Below, one piece after another: positions 45,222 through 56,942 of a DNA stretch of 64,000 bases. The stretch spans positions 106,542,554 to 106,606,553 of the forward strand of contig NC_080539.1 in assembly GCF_028640845.1 (NCBI RefSeq). Direction: 5' to 3'. The notes under the pieces are model-generated. The model was not told where the DNA came from, searched no databases, and saw only the letters and a list, made by a program, of their open reading frames with translations. The DNA is from Ahaetulla prasina (lineage: Eukaryota > Chordata > Lepidosauria > Squamata > Colubridae). Within the stretch, counting starts at the first letter, position 1, and each line of letters starts with the position of its first letter. Position numbers and translations under genes: made by a program.

Positions 45222-46030
45222 AAAGAACTGAATAACAGAATTGGAGGAAACCTTGGAGGTCTTCTAGTCCGACTCCCTCTTCAAGCAGGAGACCCTATAT
45301 CATTGGGACGAATGGCTTTTTAAAAACCTCCAGTGATGGAAGACCCACCACTTCTGAAGGCAAGCCACTGGTCCAGTTCTACTGGTTAATTGCTCTCACC
45401 ATCAGGAAATTTCTCCTTAGTTCTAGGTTGCATTAGGTGCAATAGGTGCAATATGTCTAGGTTGCAATAGGTGCAATATTGCAACTGGTGCAATAGGACT
45501 GGGTGTTTTGTTAATATGATTTATTGGGTTAGGGATTTTCTGTATTGTGTTGGGGTGTGTGTGCACTGAGGAAGCTCAACCAATCTCATTGTACATATAT
45601 TGTGCATTGACAATAAAGTATAATATATATATAATTATAATATATTATATTATATAATATATTATATATATAATAATATATATAATATATTATATAATAA
45701 TATAATAATAATAATGGTTCTCTCCTTGACTAGTTTCCCTCCAATATTCCTTGTCCTGCCCTTTAGGTGCTTTGGAGAATAGCTTGACTGCCTCTTTTTT
45801 GTGGTAATCCCTTAAATATTAGAACACTGCTATCATATCTCCCCGACTCCTTCTTTTCACTAGACTAGGCATGCGCAATTCCTGCATTTGTTCTTCACAT
45901 GTTTCGATAGCCTTTAGCCCCCTATTATCTTCATTGCTTTTCTCTGCATTCTTTCCAAAATCTCCACATATTTTTTACTCTGGGGTGACCAAAACTGGAT
46001 GAAGTATTCCAAGTGTGATCTTACCAATTC
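45222..46030 (-). mobile_element. CR1 LINE 3' part, interrupted
   Basis: Left part GAATTGGAGGAAACCTTGGA ... CTCCTTAGTTCTAGGTTGC (45222-45433). Right part from TTCTCTCCTTGACTAGTTTC (about 45718) to AAGTATTCCAAGTGTGATCT. The two join at the same point where the CR1 at 24850-25235 is continuous. Confidence 0.75.
45434..45717. mobile_element. insert in CR1: LINE-like 3' end with (TA)n
   Basis: Tandem GGTTGCAATAGGTGCAATAT units, then GTGTGTGCACTGAGGAAGC and TTGTGCATTGACAATAAAGT, then about 110 bp of TA/TAATA repeats. Reads like a retroposed 3' end whose tail seeded the TA tract. Confidence 0.45.
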
Positions 46031-46454
46031 CAAGTGTCATCAAGGGAGGTGCACACATCTGGTGGGATGGGGGAAAACACTTGTTCATGGACAGTCTTTC
46101 TGAACTTGGGAACTTTCAGATAGGTTGGATCAGAACTCCAGGCTGGCTCGCAATTGGACAAGTGGTAGTCGCATGCATTCCGAGGGCAGTTGGTTGGAGG
46201 AAGTTTGGATGTACAGATGAACTCCAAGACAACTTCCCATATTTCCAAGTTTCACTATTCAGAAGAACTTGGTTTGAAATGACATAAGGAGTTTTGTTAA
46301 GCCCCAACTAAGCAAGTTATCAGCAGCAAAACATTGTAACTGGACAACTGGCTCTATACAATATACTTTGCTTGTGTATTCAATTAACTGAAGGCCAAAT
46401 ATATGCCTGAAATCTTTCTGTACAGCAATAATCTGAATTTTGAAATAAGTGGTA

Positions 46455-47377
46455 CCATGACAACCACAGCGTGTTTCCTTTCATGCCACCCTGCATTGCT
46501 GTATGTTGTTAACAAAAGCATTTCAGAATAGTAATTCCAAAACTGTTTTTCAAAAAGCCATTCACACAATATTAAACGAGGTAGTTGGAAGCAGAAATAA
46601 ATGACTGAAAATATCTGTGATTCCAAAATATTCATCTAGAGGAAGGAGGCTTAACTGCAGCCTAATGTTGTAGGATTCCAGTTTTGCTTTGGCTTCCTTG
46701 TACTGGGCTGAGTCACTCTGCTGTTTGAATCCATATGTATTATGGATTACGGATTACTAAACCCGCTTAGAGGAGGCTGTAAAGCATTGTAAAGCGGTAT
46801 ATAAGCACTATTGCTAGTGCTATTTGGGTCTGGGTCTGTCATTATCTGTGCAGAGATATCAGAACAGGGTCCACTTTTCAGATGAGGCCAACTTCTGCTT
46901 TGGGGTGGAGTGCCTCCTTTCAGCTTGAAGATTGTTTCTGATAAGTGATCATCTATTTTGAGGGAGGATAAACATGCTGCAGCTGAGTGATAGGTCACTG
47001 CTTCTTGCAGAAGGTTCATGATTCACCCAAGTTCAGAGAAATTTGAAATGGGACATTGAAAGATCTGCAGTTACTGTAGAGAATATTGAGCTACTTAACC
47101 CTGATTCAGTAGATGGCACTACCTTCATTTCTTCATACAAACTGAGGCTTGGTTTACATGAGTGTTTAACTATGCTCCATTACATAATAAGTGTTAACTT
47201 GCACAATATATTAAGTTTTACTTTAATATAAGTCTTATTGAACAAATTATGAGCAGATCCTCACTTTTTGATAGGCTCGTTGTCTAGCATGGATTATTTT
47301 TCCTTTTTCCTTCCTGTCCTTTCTGGCCCATTGCAGATGCATCCCATATCTGAAATTGGCTTAAGAAACAACTGGAA
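46455..47377. repeat. 923-bp tandem duplication, copy 1
   Basis: Unit starts CCATGACAACCACAGCGTG and ends TTAAGAAACAACTGGAA. The next 923 bp repeat it with no difference seen in the parts I compared. Contains a SINE family 1 tail (46774-46830). Confidence 0.95.
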
Positions 47378-48300
47378 CCATGACAACCACAGCGTGTTTC
47401 CTTTCATGCCACCCTGCATTGCTGTATGTTGTTAACAAAAGCATTTCAGAATAGTAATTCCAAAACTGTTTTTCAAAAAGCCATTCACACAATATTAAAC
47501 GAGGTAGTTGGAAGCAGAAATAAATGACTGAAAATATCTGTGATTCCAAAATATTCATCTAGAGGAAGGAGGCTTAACTGCAGCCTAATGTTGTAGGATT
47601 CCAGTTTTGCTTTGGCTTCCTTGTACTGGGCTGAGTCACTCTGCTGTTTGAATCCATATGTATTATGGATTACGGATTACTAAACCCGCTTAGAGGAGGC
47701 TGTAAAGCATTGTAAAGCGGTATATAAGCACTATTGCTAGTGCTATTTGGGTCTGGGTCTGTCATTATCTGTGCAGAGATATCAGAACAGGGTCCACTTT
47801 TCAGATGAGGCCAACTTCTGCTTTGGGGTGGAGTGCCTCCTTTCAGCTTGAAGATTGTTTCTGATAAGTGATCATCTATTTTGAGGGAGGATAAACATGC
47901 TGCAGCTGAGTGATAGGTCACTGCTTCTTGCAGAAGGTTCATGATTCACCCAAGTTCAGAGAAATTTGAAATGGGACATTGAAAGATCTGCAGTTACTGT
48001 AGAGAATATTGAGCTACTTAACCCTGATTCAGTAGATGGCACTACCTTCATTTCTTCATACAAACTGAGGCTTGGTTTACATGAGTGTTTAACTATGCTC
48101 CATTACATAATAAGTGTTAACTTGCACAATATATTAAGTTTTACTTTAATATAAGTCTTATTGAACAAATTATGAGCAGATCCTCACTTTTTGATAGGCT
48201 CGTTGTCTAGCATGGATTATTTTTCCTTTTTCCTTCCTGTCCTTTCTGGCCCATTGCAGATGCATCCCATATCTGAAATTGGCTTAAGAAACAACTGGAA
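47378..48300. repeat. 923-bp tandem duplication, copy 2
   Basis: Direct, head to tail, constant offset 923. The left junction with single-copy DNA reads GGTA|CC and the inner junction GGAA|CC, so at most one base of perfect microhomology. The right flank begins GCAGCCTTAG. Confidence 0.95.
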
Positions 48301-50590
48301 GCAGCCTTAGAGACAAACAGTTTACTACATTTGTCTGAGTTCACCCAATATAACAAGCCAATAAATGTGGTTAAGAACCACAAAGATTTCATTCACATAG
48401 CAAATGAAAACAAAAACAAACCGCAATAGCCATATTGTGTGAAGTAGCAAAGTGCCACAGAGTTTGATCTTGCATATTAAAACCAAACACAAATGTGGCA
48501 AAAAAGTATACACAAATGTTCCCTAAAGAAAGAAAGAAACTCTTAAAATTGCCCTGCTCACATTCCTTTTCACCGTGGGAAAAAAGCTACACATCCTGAT
48601 TCTTTCATCTGGAGGTGGGACTCAGCATCAGGAATGGGATGCAAATGCAGGCTTTTTACTAAGAGGAAGTGGAGGAAGGAATACATCAATGTCCATGTCA
48701 AATTAGGTTTGCCCTAAAAGTAAATATCTTCTATTCTTATCATGTGCTTCCAGTTGCAATGCTGAAAAAAGAATACCATTAATATTAGTTTTCTGTTCTG
48801 ATGAAATGCTGTCATGTAACTAGAGGAGATTCTCCAAAGACAGACACAATAAAATGTCTTGTCCTTACAAGTCATAAAATTCTTGGTCCTGGTTTTTACA
48901 TTCCTTCCCTTGGTTGAATCTGCTGATGCATGAAATAACTAACTTTTAATTCAACAATCTCTGCTAGGCAGCTTCAGGTCTCTTGAGGTATGGCATTTAT
49001 GCCTCTCCTCTTATTCCTCATATGCTTCAGCTGTGATGCAGCCAAAATCATAACATTTTTGTCATTTGTAACATTAGAGCTGCATAATGCTGGGAGACGG
49101 CTATTTTCTTACTTTCCTGTAGGAAATTCTTGCATCAGCTACCCCTCTCCTACAGTTTAAGCTCTGCTACCTAGATCCCCGGAAGCAATCTTATCAATAA
49201 ACTTGATTTTAATCCTCTGAGTCAGTCTCTCTCACACACACACACACACATACACACACACAAATCTGTTTGCTTTCCTTGCTTAGGTGAACAATTGCCT
49301 CTAGATAAGATGGGCAGCACACGAATCAACAAATAGATAAATAAATAGTCTGCACTAAATTCATGCCTCGCTTTGGCCACTTCATGGCCATGGAAACATG
49401 TGGTACTCTCATTCTTCAATCAGGAGGAAAGCAGATTTATGTAGAAAGCTTTATCCCTTACTATTCTTCAGGGACAAACTGGGTAGTATTGCTACCCAGA
49501 ATACACATTAGGACAAATATTTAGCTGATTCAATCATTTAGGGCAACGATTGGTACATTCCTGTCTCTGCTTCCCCTCCTCCCCACTATCTCCTACTACT
49601 GGGGAAAAAAACAACCGCTACTTGCTGTTCTGAACACGTGGGTGTCTGTGGCGAGGGACATTCAAGCTGTCATTTTTATTTTCTAGGTATTTTGACTTTC
49701 TTTCTCTAGAGACGGCTCTGGAAAGATGGAAAGAAAGAGAATGAGTAGTGATGACTGCCTTGATGCATGCCCCAGATGAACAAAATAGGGACAGATCAGC
49801 ATGGAGAAAAACTATTTATACGGCCACTAAGAGTCATCGACAACTTATTACAAAGCCCATAATATTCTCCTTAGAAGACAATTCCGTGTGGGAAATTACA
49901 TAAGAATATGTGCACATGCGTGAAAGCAGCCGCTTGAAAGGTTTTCTCTAATCCTAAATTTAACAGTATTGTGGAACTTTGTCAGTTACAAAACCAGTTC
50001 CTTTAGATGTACATGTATCTAAACTATTTTTTAAAAAAAAACTAATTATAAGGAGGAAATTTGATTATCTTTGATTTTCATAGAACTGGAGAACTGTAAA
50101 TAAAAGTGCACCTATTTTATTTTTAAAACTGTACCTCAGACTTTCTACACTCGTGGAATGGGCTTTCCAGATAAATACAAATGCTCTGTGTGACCTTTCC
50201 GCTCTTGCAAGGATAACAATAAATGATATTTGATCATGCTCTGAGAATAGCAATACAGCCAGGGATCTATTTATTAATGAGTGACCACTGAACACCTTTG
50301 GTATGGGTGTGGTTAAAACTGTACTGAAAAAGCAGCTCAAAAAATAAAGGAATGTTGATGAAGACTTACCTAAGTGACATATGCCTGAGGTGACTGGATT
50401 TTTTTCAGGAGTAAAGATGATAAAGCACATGTAGGAGGTATCATTAGCAAATATAGGACACAAAAAAGGGTTGGGTAGTAAACTTTTTTTAAAAAATCAG
50501 AGTAGAAAAGCTCCCATGCAACTGGCTGTTAATAAAAGGGGAATAGTTCAATTTTCTATCCCATGGAAGGGAACTCAAGTGTCTGTAATT
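48301..50590. other. no gene; one (CA)n tract
   Basis: A CA microsatellite lies at about 49231-49263. The 132-codon minus-strand frame at 50065-50463 is the longest here; it has no recognisable motif, no splice-site context I can support, and is probably chance. Confidence 0.4.
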
Positions 50591-50820
50591 AATAGCAATA
50601 ACAATAGCACTTATATACTGCTATATATATAGTGCTTTACAGCACTCTCTAAGCATTTTACAGAGTCAGTAGATTTCCCCCAACAATCTGGGTCCTCATT
50701 TTACTGACCTCAGAATGATGGAAGGTTGAGTCAACCTTGAGCTGGTCAGGATCAAACTCCTGGCAGTGGGCAGAATCAGCCTGCAATACCGCATTCTAAC
50801 CACTGCGCCACCACAGCTCT
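50591..50820 (-). mobile_element. SINE family 1, full length
   Basis: Tail AATAGCAATAACAATAGCAC at the left, core AATGATGGAAGGTTGAGTCA, and head (minus strand AGAGCTGTGGTGGCGCAGTG, GTTAGAATGCGG) at the right. The reference copy of family 1 in this window. Confidence 0.85.
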
Positions 50821-51746
50821 TAATTAAATTAATTTAAACCTACATAAGGTGAGGTGTGAGCTAAGAACTGGGGGGTAGGGTGGCATTCTAATAGCAGAAT
50901 TAACTGCAAAGAATGTGCTGGTTTGCCACTTTCAATATTTTTGTTGAAGTGTTTCCCTCCTAAAATAGAAAACAGCAACATAAAACCTGTTTCTAATAAA
51001 ATAAAGCCCACAGCCTCTCACAACCACATTGCTGCAACTCGAAGTCCTTACCCACACAGAAAACAAACTATTAGCAAGGGGATGCCAATTTCTTTTCTGC
51101 TAATACTTTTATTTATATATATAAAATACTGTACAAAGATTACCTGATGGCAAAAAGCCCATCTTCTATAAGTTGGACAACATAATTAATGTTTGCTTCA
51201 TCTAATAATCCTTTTTCTGGATCACAATCACAATTCTTTCAGATACACAAGCAACAGCTTTGCTTTTTTTCTAACTTTGCAAGCAAGAGTGAAGGGTCAT
51301 AAAGGTTTTATTCCTGTTGTTGTTCACAAAACACACTTTCATTTCTCCATGGTAACTACCGAGTAACCAGATAGAGGCACCATCCTACACAAATGTTTAC
51401 CTAGAAATATTAAGGCTTTTGTGAAAATAACCTGTGGTTGTTGAATTCCAGTTGGAAGCCAGCAGTGAAGACTCTTAAGATTTCTACTGTTCCTAAAGTT
51501 AGACAATACTCTTCTGTTCTTGGAGTAGTTTTGCAAAAATGGATTGTTTATAAGGTCAACAAAGATATATTCACCAACACAAAGTTCAACTTAAACCAAG
51601 AATCTCTTTAATTATAAGTCTCTAGTAGCTTCCTAAACAAAGAAGTCCACAGCTTGCTGGTATAGCAGATGATTTGATACAGAAAGTTCATCCATGAATG
51701 CTCCCATCTGATTTATTTGAGAAGTATAATAGGGTTGATGGAAAGG
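50821..51746. other. no recognised gene or repeat
   Basis: About 0.9 kb, AT-rich. Confidence 0.4.
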
Positions 51747-51754
51747 CCTCAATG

Positions 51755-52045
51755 CAGTGGTGAAATCCAAATTATTTTACTACCAGTTCTGTGGGCGTGG
51801 CTTGGTGAGCATGGTGTGACTTGGTGGGCGTGGCAGGGGAAGGATACTGCAAAATCCCCATTCCCACCCCACTCCAGGGGAAGGGTACTGCAAAATCCCC
51901 ATTCCCTCCCCACTCTTGGGGGAAGGATATTGGAAAATCTCTATTTCCACCCCACTCTGGGGCCAGCCAGAAGTGGCATTTGTCAGTTCTCCAAACTACT
52001 CAAAATTCTCCAGAACCTGTCAGAACCTGCTCAATAGCACCCCTG
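51755..52045 (+). mobile_element. hAT MITE, ACCGGT type
   Basis: Ends CAGTGGTGAAATCCAAATTA and CTCAATAGCACCCCTG; flanks CCTCAATG and ACTCAATG match in 7 of 8. Tandem CCCACTC(C/T)(A/T)GGGGGAAGG units in the centre, as in 40088-40383. Confidence 0.85.
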
Positions 52046-52119
52046 ACTCAATGGTATGGAATATTGGGAAAAAAGACAGTTGATGTTGATACTATCAACA
52101 GCTACAATACAGTAATTAT

Positions 52120-52455
52120 TGATATATGAGGTGGCACCTTTTTAAAAAATTGCATGAAGATGAATATGCTGTTATAATTCTCTTATACAAAGGAAAGATG
52201 ACCAGACTTCAGTTGTCCTACTTTGATCACATTATGAAAAGACTTAGCTCTCTGGAGAAATCTGATACTGAGAAAGGTGAAAGGAAAGAGGGTGACCAGC
52301 ATCAAGGTGGAGTAACTCAGTTACGGTGATGATGGATGTACTGTTTGAAGAACTGAAAGACCAGGCTTGGGACAGATTGTCACAGAGAAAATCTGTGTGT
52401 TCACTAAGAGTTGACCCCAATTTAATGGCACATGTTGTAATCCAATAAATATAAA
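52120..52455 (+). mobile_element. BovB LINE 3' end, degraded
   Basis: A broken frame contains LQLSYFDHIMKRLSSLEKS, the BovB GHI-RR-SLEK stretch; this is followed by GTACTGTTTGAAGAACTGAA, GAGAAAATCTGTGTG and TTAATGGCACATGTTGTAAT. Same 3' layout as 780-970 and 6291-6485 but longer. Confidence 0.75.
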
Positions 52456-53394
52456 GGGAAAGCTAATAATAATAAATGCAAATCATTCAGGTGGATTCAT
52501 TTGTAAAGTACATCTATCCAATAGACAGGATTTGGAATAACAGTACAGTTTGGGAAATGAAACATTTTTATACTGGAAAGAGATGTGCAATTCAAATTGT
52601 TGCTGGTAGACAAATGCATTAATGTGAGAAAGTTGTCATTTAGAGAAAGTCGCAAAATATTTTGAATAACTCAAAATTGGTTGTAGAATTCATTAAGAAT
52701 GGTATAAAATGGAAGCAAAAACATGTATGAGAATAAATTGGTTAGTGAATAATTCCATACTAGCAGGAAGTAAGGGTGCATCATTTATTTTTGCTATGAA
52801 ATATATTTAAGAATAAATACATAAAACACTTGTGATGTTCAAAGTGTGTTAAAGGCATAAATGTGTAGACATGCAGGTGAATGGAGGTGACATCTCAAAG
52901 TCACTCAATTGTATGGTACAATAAAGAGCACAGATCTAAAAAATTAATGCCTGAAAAGTCAAGGTTTGATAAAGAAAATTGAGAGAATGCTTATAAACTA
53001 CACATCAGTGGTGAAAAATTAGATAAATGTGTGCTTCTTTGTAAAATGTTTCTTAAAGATGGAATAGATGGAAAGGATTTAACTGTAAATGCTGCTGGAA
53101 AATTAATGATAGAATGTAATACTAATATTTGTCAAAAGAAGTTTAAATTGCTATAGCTTATTTACACGGAAATAAAACTTGGGGATGGCAAGAAAAAATA
53201 TAAAAGTTGACATGCAGTGGGAACATGTAACATAAAAAAATGTGATGACAAAACAAGAAGAGACAGAGTCAAGAATGAGTGGACTGATCCGGTGTGGACT
53301 GAATCCAAAAGTGAGTGGCTAGTTTGAAAGAAACTTACTAAGGTTGGATCATATACAGAGTATAAATAAAGACTGAATCTTAAATACATACAGT
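52456..53394. other. no recognised gene or repeat
   Basis: About 0.9 kb, AT-rich, no coding signal. Confidence 0.4.
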
Positions 53395-53470
53395 ATATGA
53401 GGGGTGCTTGGTGCTCTCTGAGCTTGTTTGTTTTCTTGAAGACATTTCATTACCCAAACTAGCTAATGTT
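53395..53470. mobile_element. Penelope-like terminal repeat relic
   Basis: GGGTGCTTGGTGCTCTCTGA, GTTTTCTTGAAGACATTTCA and TTACCCAAACTAGCTAATGT match the text at 63290-63400. Short, one arm only. Confidence 0.45.
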
Positions 53471-53505
53471 CAAATTATATTCTAGTGCAGTTTATTATTC
53501 TAGTG

Positions 53506-53773
53506 CAGGGGTGATCTGGCCCACGGGGCTACCCTGGAAACAGTGAAGGACCAGCTGGCAGTGCCTCTGCGCAGCCCTCCCAAGCTCCATTTTCGCTGGC
53601 AGGGGATTGAAGGAAGACGTTGCAGCAAAAAAAATGGAGCTCGGGAGTCCATTTTTGCTGGCAGAACGCTTGGGCCACCACAGGTGCCTGGCACAAGTGA
53701 TTTTGAGCTGACCACACCTGCCCCCCGAGGTCAAACACAATGCGACTCTCAATGAAATTGAGTTTGACACCCG
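53506..53773. mobile_element. 268-bp hAT element
   Basis: Exact 8-bp duplication TTCTAGTG (53498-53505, 53774-53781). Ends CAGGGGTGATCTGGCCC and GAGTTTGACACCCG. The target motif ATTCTAGTGCAG occurs once more just to the left, at about 53478. Confidence 0.85.
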
Positions 53774-53973
53774 TTCTAGTGGTTTGCCTGTCAGTGGGGG
53801 TGGTCTTAGAGATTCTTTGATTGAGCTGATTGCTGTTGACTTCTTTGGCAGTTTCTTGATTGATGATAACCTTGGAGTTAATCTATGCCGATCTGGGTGT
53901 TTGGGTCATTTTGTTCCTTTTTGGGCTAGGTTGTAATCTCTTTTGCATATGATTGTAGTCAATGGGTCAAGAG

Positions 53974-54217
53974 CAGTGGTGAAATAATTTTTTTACTACC
54001 AGCTCTGTGGGTGTGGCTTGGTGGGCGTGGCTTAGTGGGCATGGCAGGGGAAGGATACTGCAAAATCTCCATTCCAATCCACTCTGGGGTCAGCCAGTGT
54101 TGGTATTTACCGGTTTTCTGAACTGCTCAAAATTTCCATTACCGGTTCTCCGAACTGCTCAAAATGTCCGCTACCGGTTTTCCAGAACCTGTCAGAACCT
54201 GCTGGATTTTACCCCTG
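53974..54217 (+). mobile_element. 244-bp hAT MITE, ACCGGT type
   Basis: Exact 8-bp duplication GTCAAGAG (53966-53973, 54218-54225). Ends CAGTGGTGAAATAATTTTTT and GCTGGATTTTACCCCTG. The AACTGCTCAAAATTTCC / TACCGGTT module is present twice. Confidence 0.9.
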
Positions 54218-54225
54218 GTCAAGAG

Positions 54226-55596
54226 GAAAGCATAAAATGAAAAAATCATGGCTAAATGGAGTTGATGACAGCCTCAAAAAGTGAGAAATATAAAAGTATA
54301 CGAATTAGTAGCATATACTGTACTTGTGGAAAAAAAGTTTGGTTTGCTAGAACATATGGAGAAGTTAGTGAATGTTCTTGCTGTAAACTAGATTTGGTTA
54401 CATTTCTTTTTCTCATCTCTTGCATTTAATATTATTGCTGATTGCTTCTCATTCTTTGTTTCCCCCTACTTTCCATAATGTTGGTTACAATACTTGCAAA
54501 GGAATAGCATGTTGGGTATATACAGGTCGAATATTAACTTGAGCAATTTTAACAATATCTCAAGAGACCAGAAACTGCAGGCAGAAATACATTTAATTAT
54601 GCCGTTCAAGCATTCATTTGTGAATTGAATTGGAAAATAAAAATAGCAACCTTTGTTATATAACTTTAGACTGCAAACCACCAAATTACATTAAGAACAC
54701 CCTTTTCACTAATGATTTATGTGGGTGGGTAGGTAGATATATTCAGAGGTTTTTTTAAAGTCTTCTATAAGCAGTTTGACATGGAAAAAAGCAATGGATC
54801 AACCACTTGAGCCAATTAGTATAATCACATATATACCACATGGAATAAAATTATAACTGAGTGCCCTGAAATTAAAAGGTTTAAGTGTAATATTAGATTC
54901 CTTTTTCCAAGGATTTTAATTTTTAAAATTTTAGTTTAATTTTTAGAGAGGAACAATATGTAATTCTGATTTTCAAGTATTAATATTACATACATAATAT
55001 TACGTATCAATATGTTCTCCAAACATTTAGCATGTTGGCAAAGACATGTAATAGTTGCTTTATTGAATCAAAGTACTAATGGAAGATAGGAAAAAATGTA
55101 TAAGATGAACATTTATTATTTCTGTAATTGTCTGCTTTCTTCATTGCAGATACTTTTTAGTACTGTTTTATTTTTTTTCTAAATCCTCAACAGGCTTCTA
55201 ATTATTGTTTGGATGTGAAAGTACATTTTAGCCTCTGCAGAATCAGCTTCCCTGTAGTACAAATGTTCTCATTAGGAAGACATTTAACATGGGAAGAATA
55301 TAAATGAGATTTGGGGTTTTTTTATTTTGATCAAAAGGATAATGGAGCTAAACCACTACGCTATTAGGTCTTTTACAGAAATGAGATGACCAAATGGCTT
55401 TTTTAATGAGCCCTGTTATAAACACTGACATTTCATGAAACATTCATGTTTGAATGACACAGTGCCTTTTAGAAATCAAAGGACAATTTGATGGAAAGAT
55501 TCATCTCTATATGACACAAAGTTGTAACATTTTCCCCATGTTTTGTAATATTACAAACCCAACTGTAACTCAACATGAACATGGTAAAAACCAAAT
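54226..55596. other. no recognised gene or repeat
   Basis: About 1.4 kb of very AT-rich sequence without coding signal. Confidence 0.4.
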
Positions 55597-55604
55597 ATTT
55601 TAGG

Positions 55605-55916
55605 CAGAGGTGGGTTTCAGCAGGTTCTGACTAGTTCTGGAGAACCGGTAGCAGAAATTTTGAGTAGTTTGGAGAACCGGTAGTAAAAATTCTGACTGGC
55701 CCCGCCCCCATCTATTCTCTGCCTCCCGAGTCCCAGCTGATCAGGAGGAAATGGGGATTTTGCAGTAACCTTCCCCTGGAGTGGGGAGGCAATGGAGATT
55801 TTACAGTATGCTTCCCCTGCCACGCCCACCAAGCCATGCCTACCAAGCCACACCCTCCAAACCACGCCCACCAAGCCACAGAACGGGTAGTAAAAATATT
55901 TAAAATCCACCATTGA
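55605..55916 (-). mobile_element. hAT MITE, ACCGGT type
   Basis: Ends CAGAGGTGGGTTTCAGCAGG and AAAATCCACCATTG. Flanks ATTTTAGG and ATTTAGGG agree apart from a one-base slip. Confidence 0.85.
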
Positions 55917-55920
55917 TTTT

Positions 55921-56508
55921 AGGGTTTAATTTTACATTTTCTGATCAGTTCGGCCTATTTATACTTGTTAGGCTAGCGATGTAATCAACGTAGGCTATTA
56001 TAATTAAATTGGCCCAGAATTAGATTTACCAAACAGGATTTATATAAGAATAACACTATCAAGCATAGGGAAACCCAATGTGCCAACAAAAGCAGAATAC
56101 AGAATAAAGTGTGTTTGCTTTTAATATTGCAGGCATGCTCTATGCCGGATTGAACAATTTGAGGAAATGACTTAGCTCTAGCAATTAAGAATGCTTTCAG
56201 ACTAAGCCTTTTCTTTCTTTTAATAAAGCCTATTTGTCTCCTTCACAAAATGTTATGGCCAGTGGAATCCAGTGCTGCCAATAGGAAAGCAAGACAATAT
56301 TCTTGATTAAGAAAAGAAGCAAAGCCAGGATCACTGAACAATATATTCTGATTGACAGCACAGGACCCGCCCCCTCCCATCTGATAGCACCCCCACCAGC
56401 AACTGAGGCTTCCAAGAAGTTAGTTGCTTGTCTAGTTAAATGCATGGTGCTACATTTTCCCTTCAGTTTAAAGAGGTTGCCCATTTTCTTTTGAGGATTA
56501 CAGGTAGT
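55921..56508. other. no recognised gene or repeat
   Basis: Short unique-looking stretch; frames of 99 codons or fewer without family signal. Confidence 0.4.
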
Positions 56509-56510
56509 TC

Positions 56511-56847
56511 TCGACTTACAACAGTTCATTTAGTGACCATTCCAAGTTACGACACTGAAAATAAGTGACTTGTGACTGTTTTTCACTTACAACTGTTTGC
56601 AGCATCATCATCCCCGTGATCACAATTCACTGACTCATATTTACAACGGTCGCAATGTCCCAGGGTCATGTGATCACCTTTGGCAACCTTCTGGCAAGCA
56701 AGGTCAATGGGGAAGCCAGATTCACATTTAATAACAACTGTAGTGATTCACTTAATAGCTGTGGCAAGAAAGGACGTAAAACAGGGCAAAATTCACCTAA
56801 CACGTCTCACTGCATAAATTTTGGGGTTGCAAGTCAAGGGCTGCCTG
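56511..56847. mobile_element. Tc1/mariner-like MITE
   Basis: TA-CAGGTAGTTCTCGACTTAC ... AAGTCAAGGGCTGCCTG-TA. Imperfect inverted ends and TA on both sides. Confidence 0.8.
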
Positions 56848-56942
56848 TATTCAACTGGGTCACACTGTCACATATAAAAAATTGCCAAAGAAACAAACAA
56901 AACAAAACCATCCCAAGGAAGTGTCATTTGTTGTACGCCCGT

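Noticed and set aside
46455..48300. Direct repeats considered as a CRISPR-like or satellite array
   Set aside because: Only two copies of a 923-bp unit with no spacers; a simple tandem duplication.
50065..50463. 132-codon minus-strand open frame
   Set aside because: No recognisable motif, start context or splice signals; consistent with chance in 64 kb.
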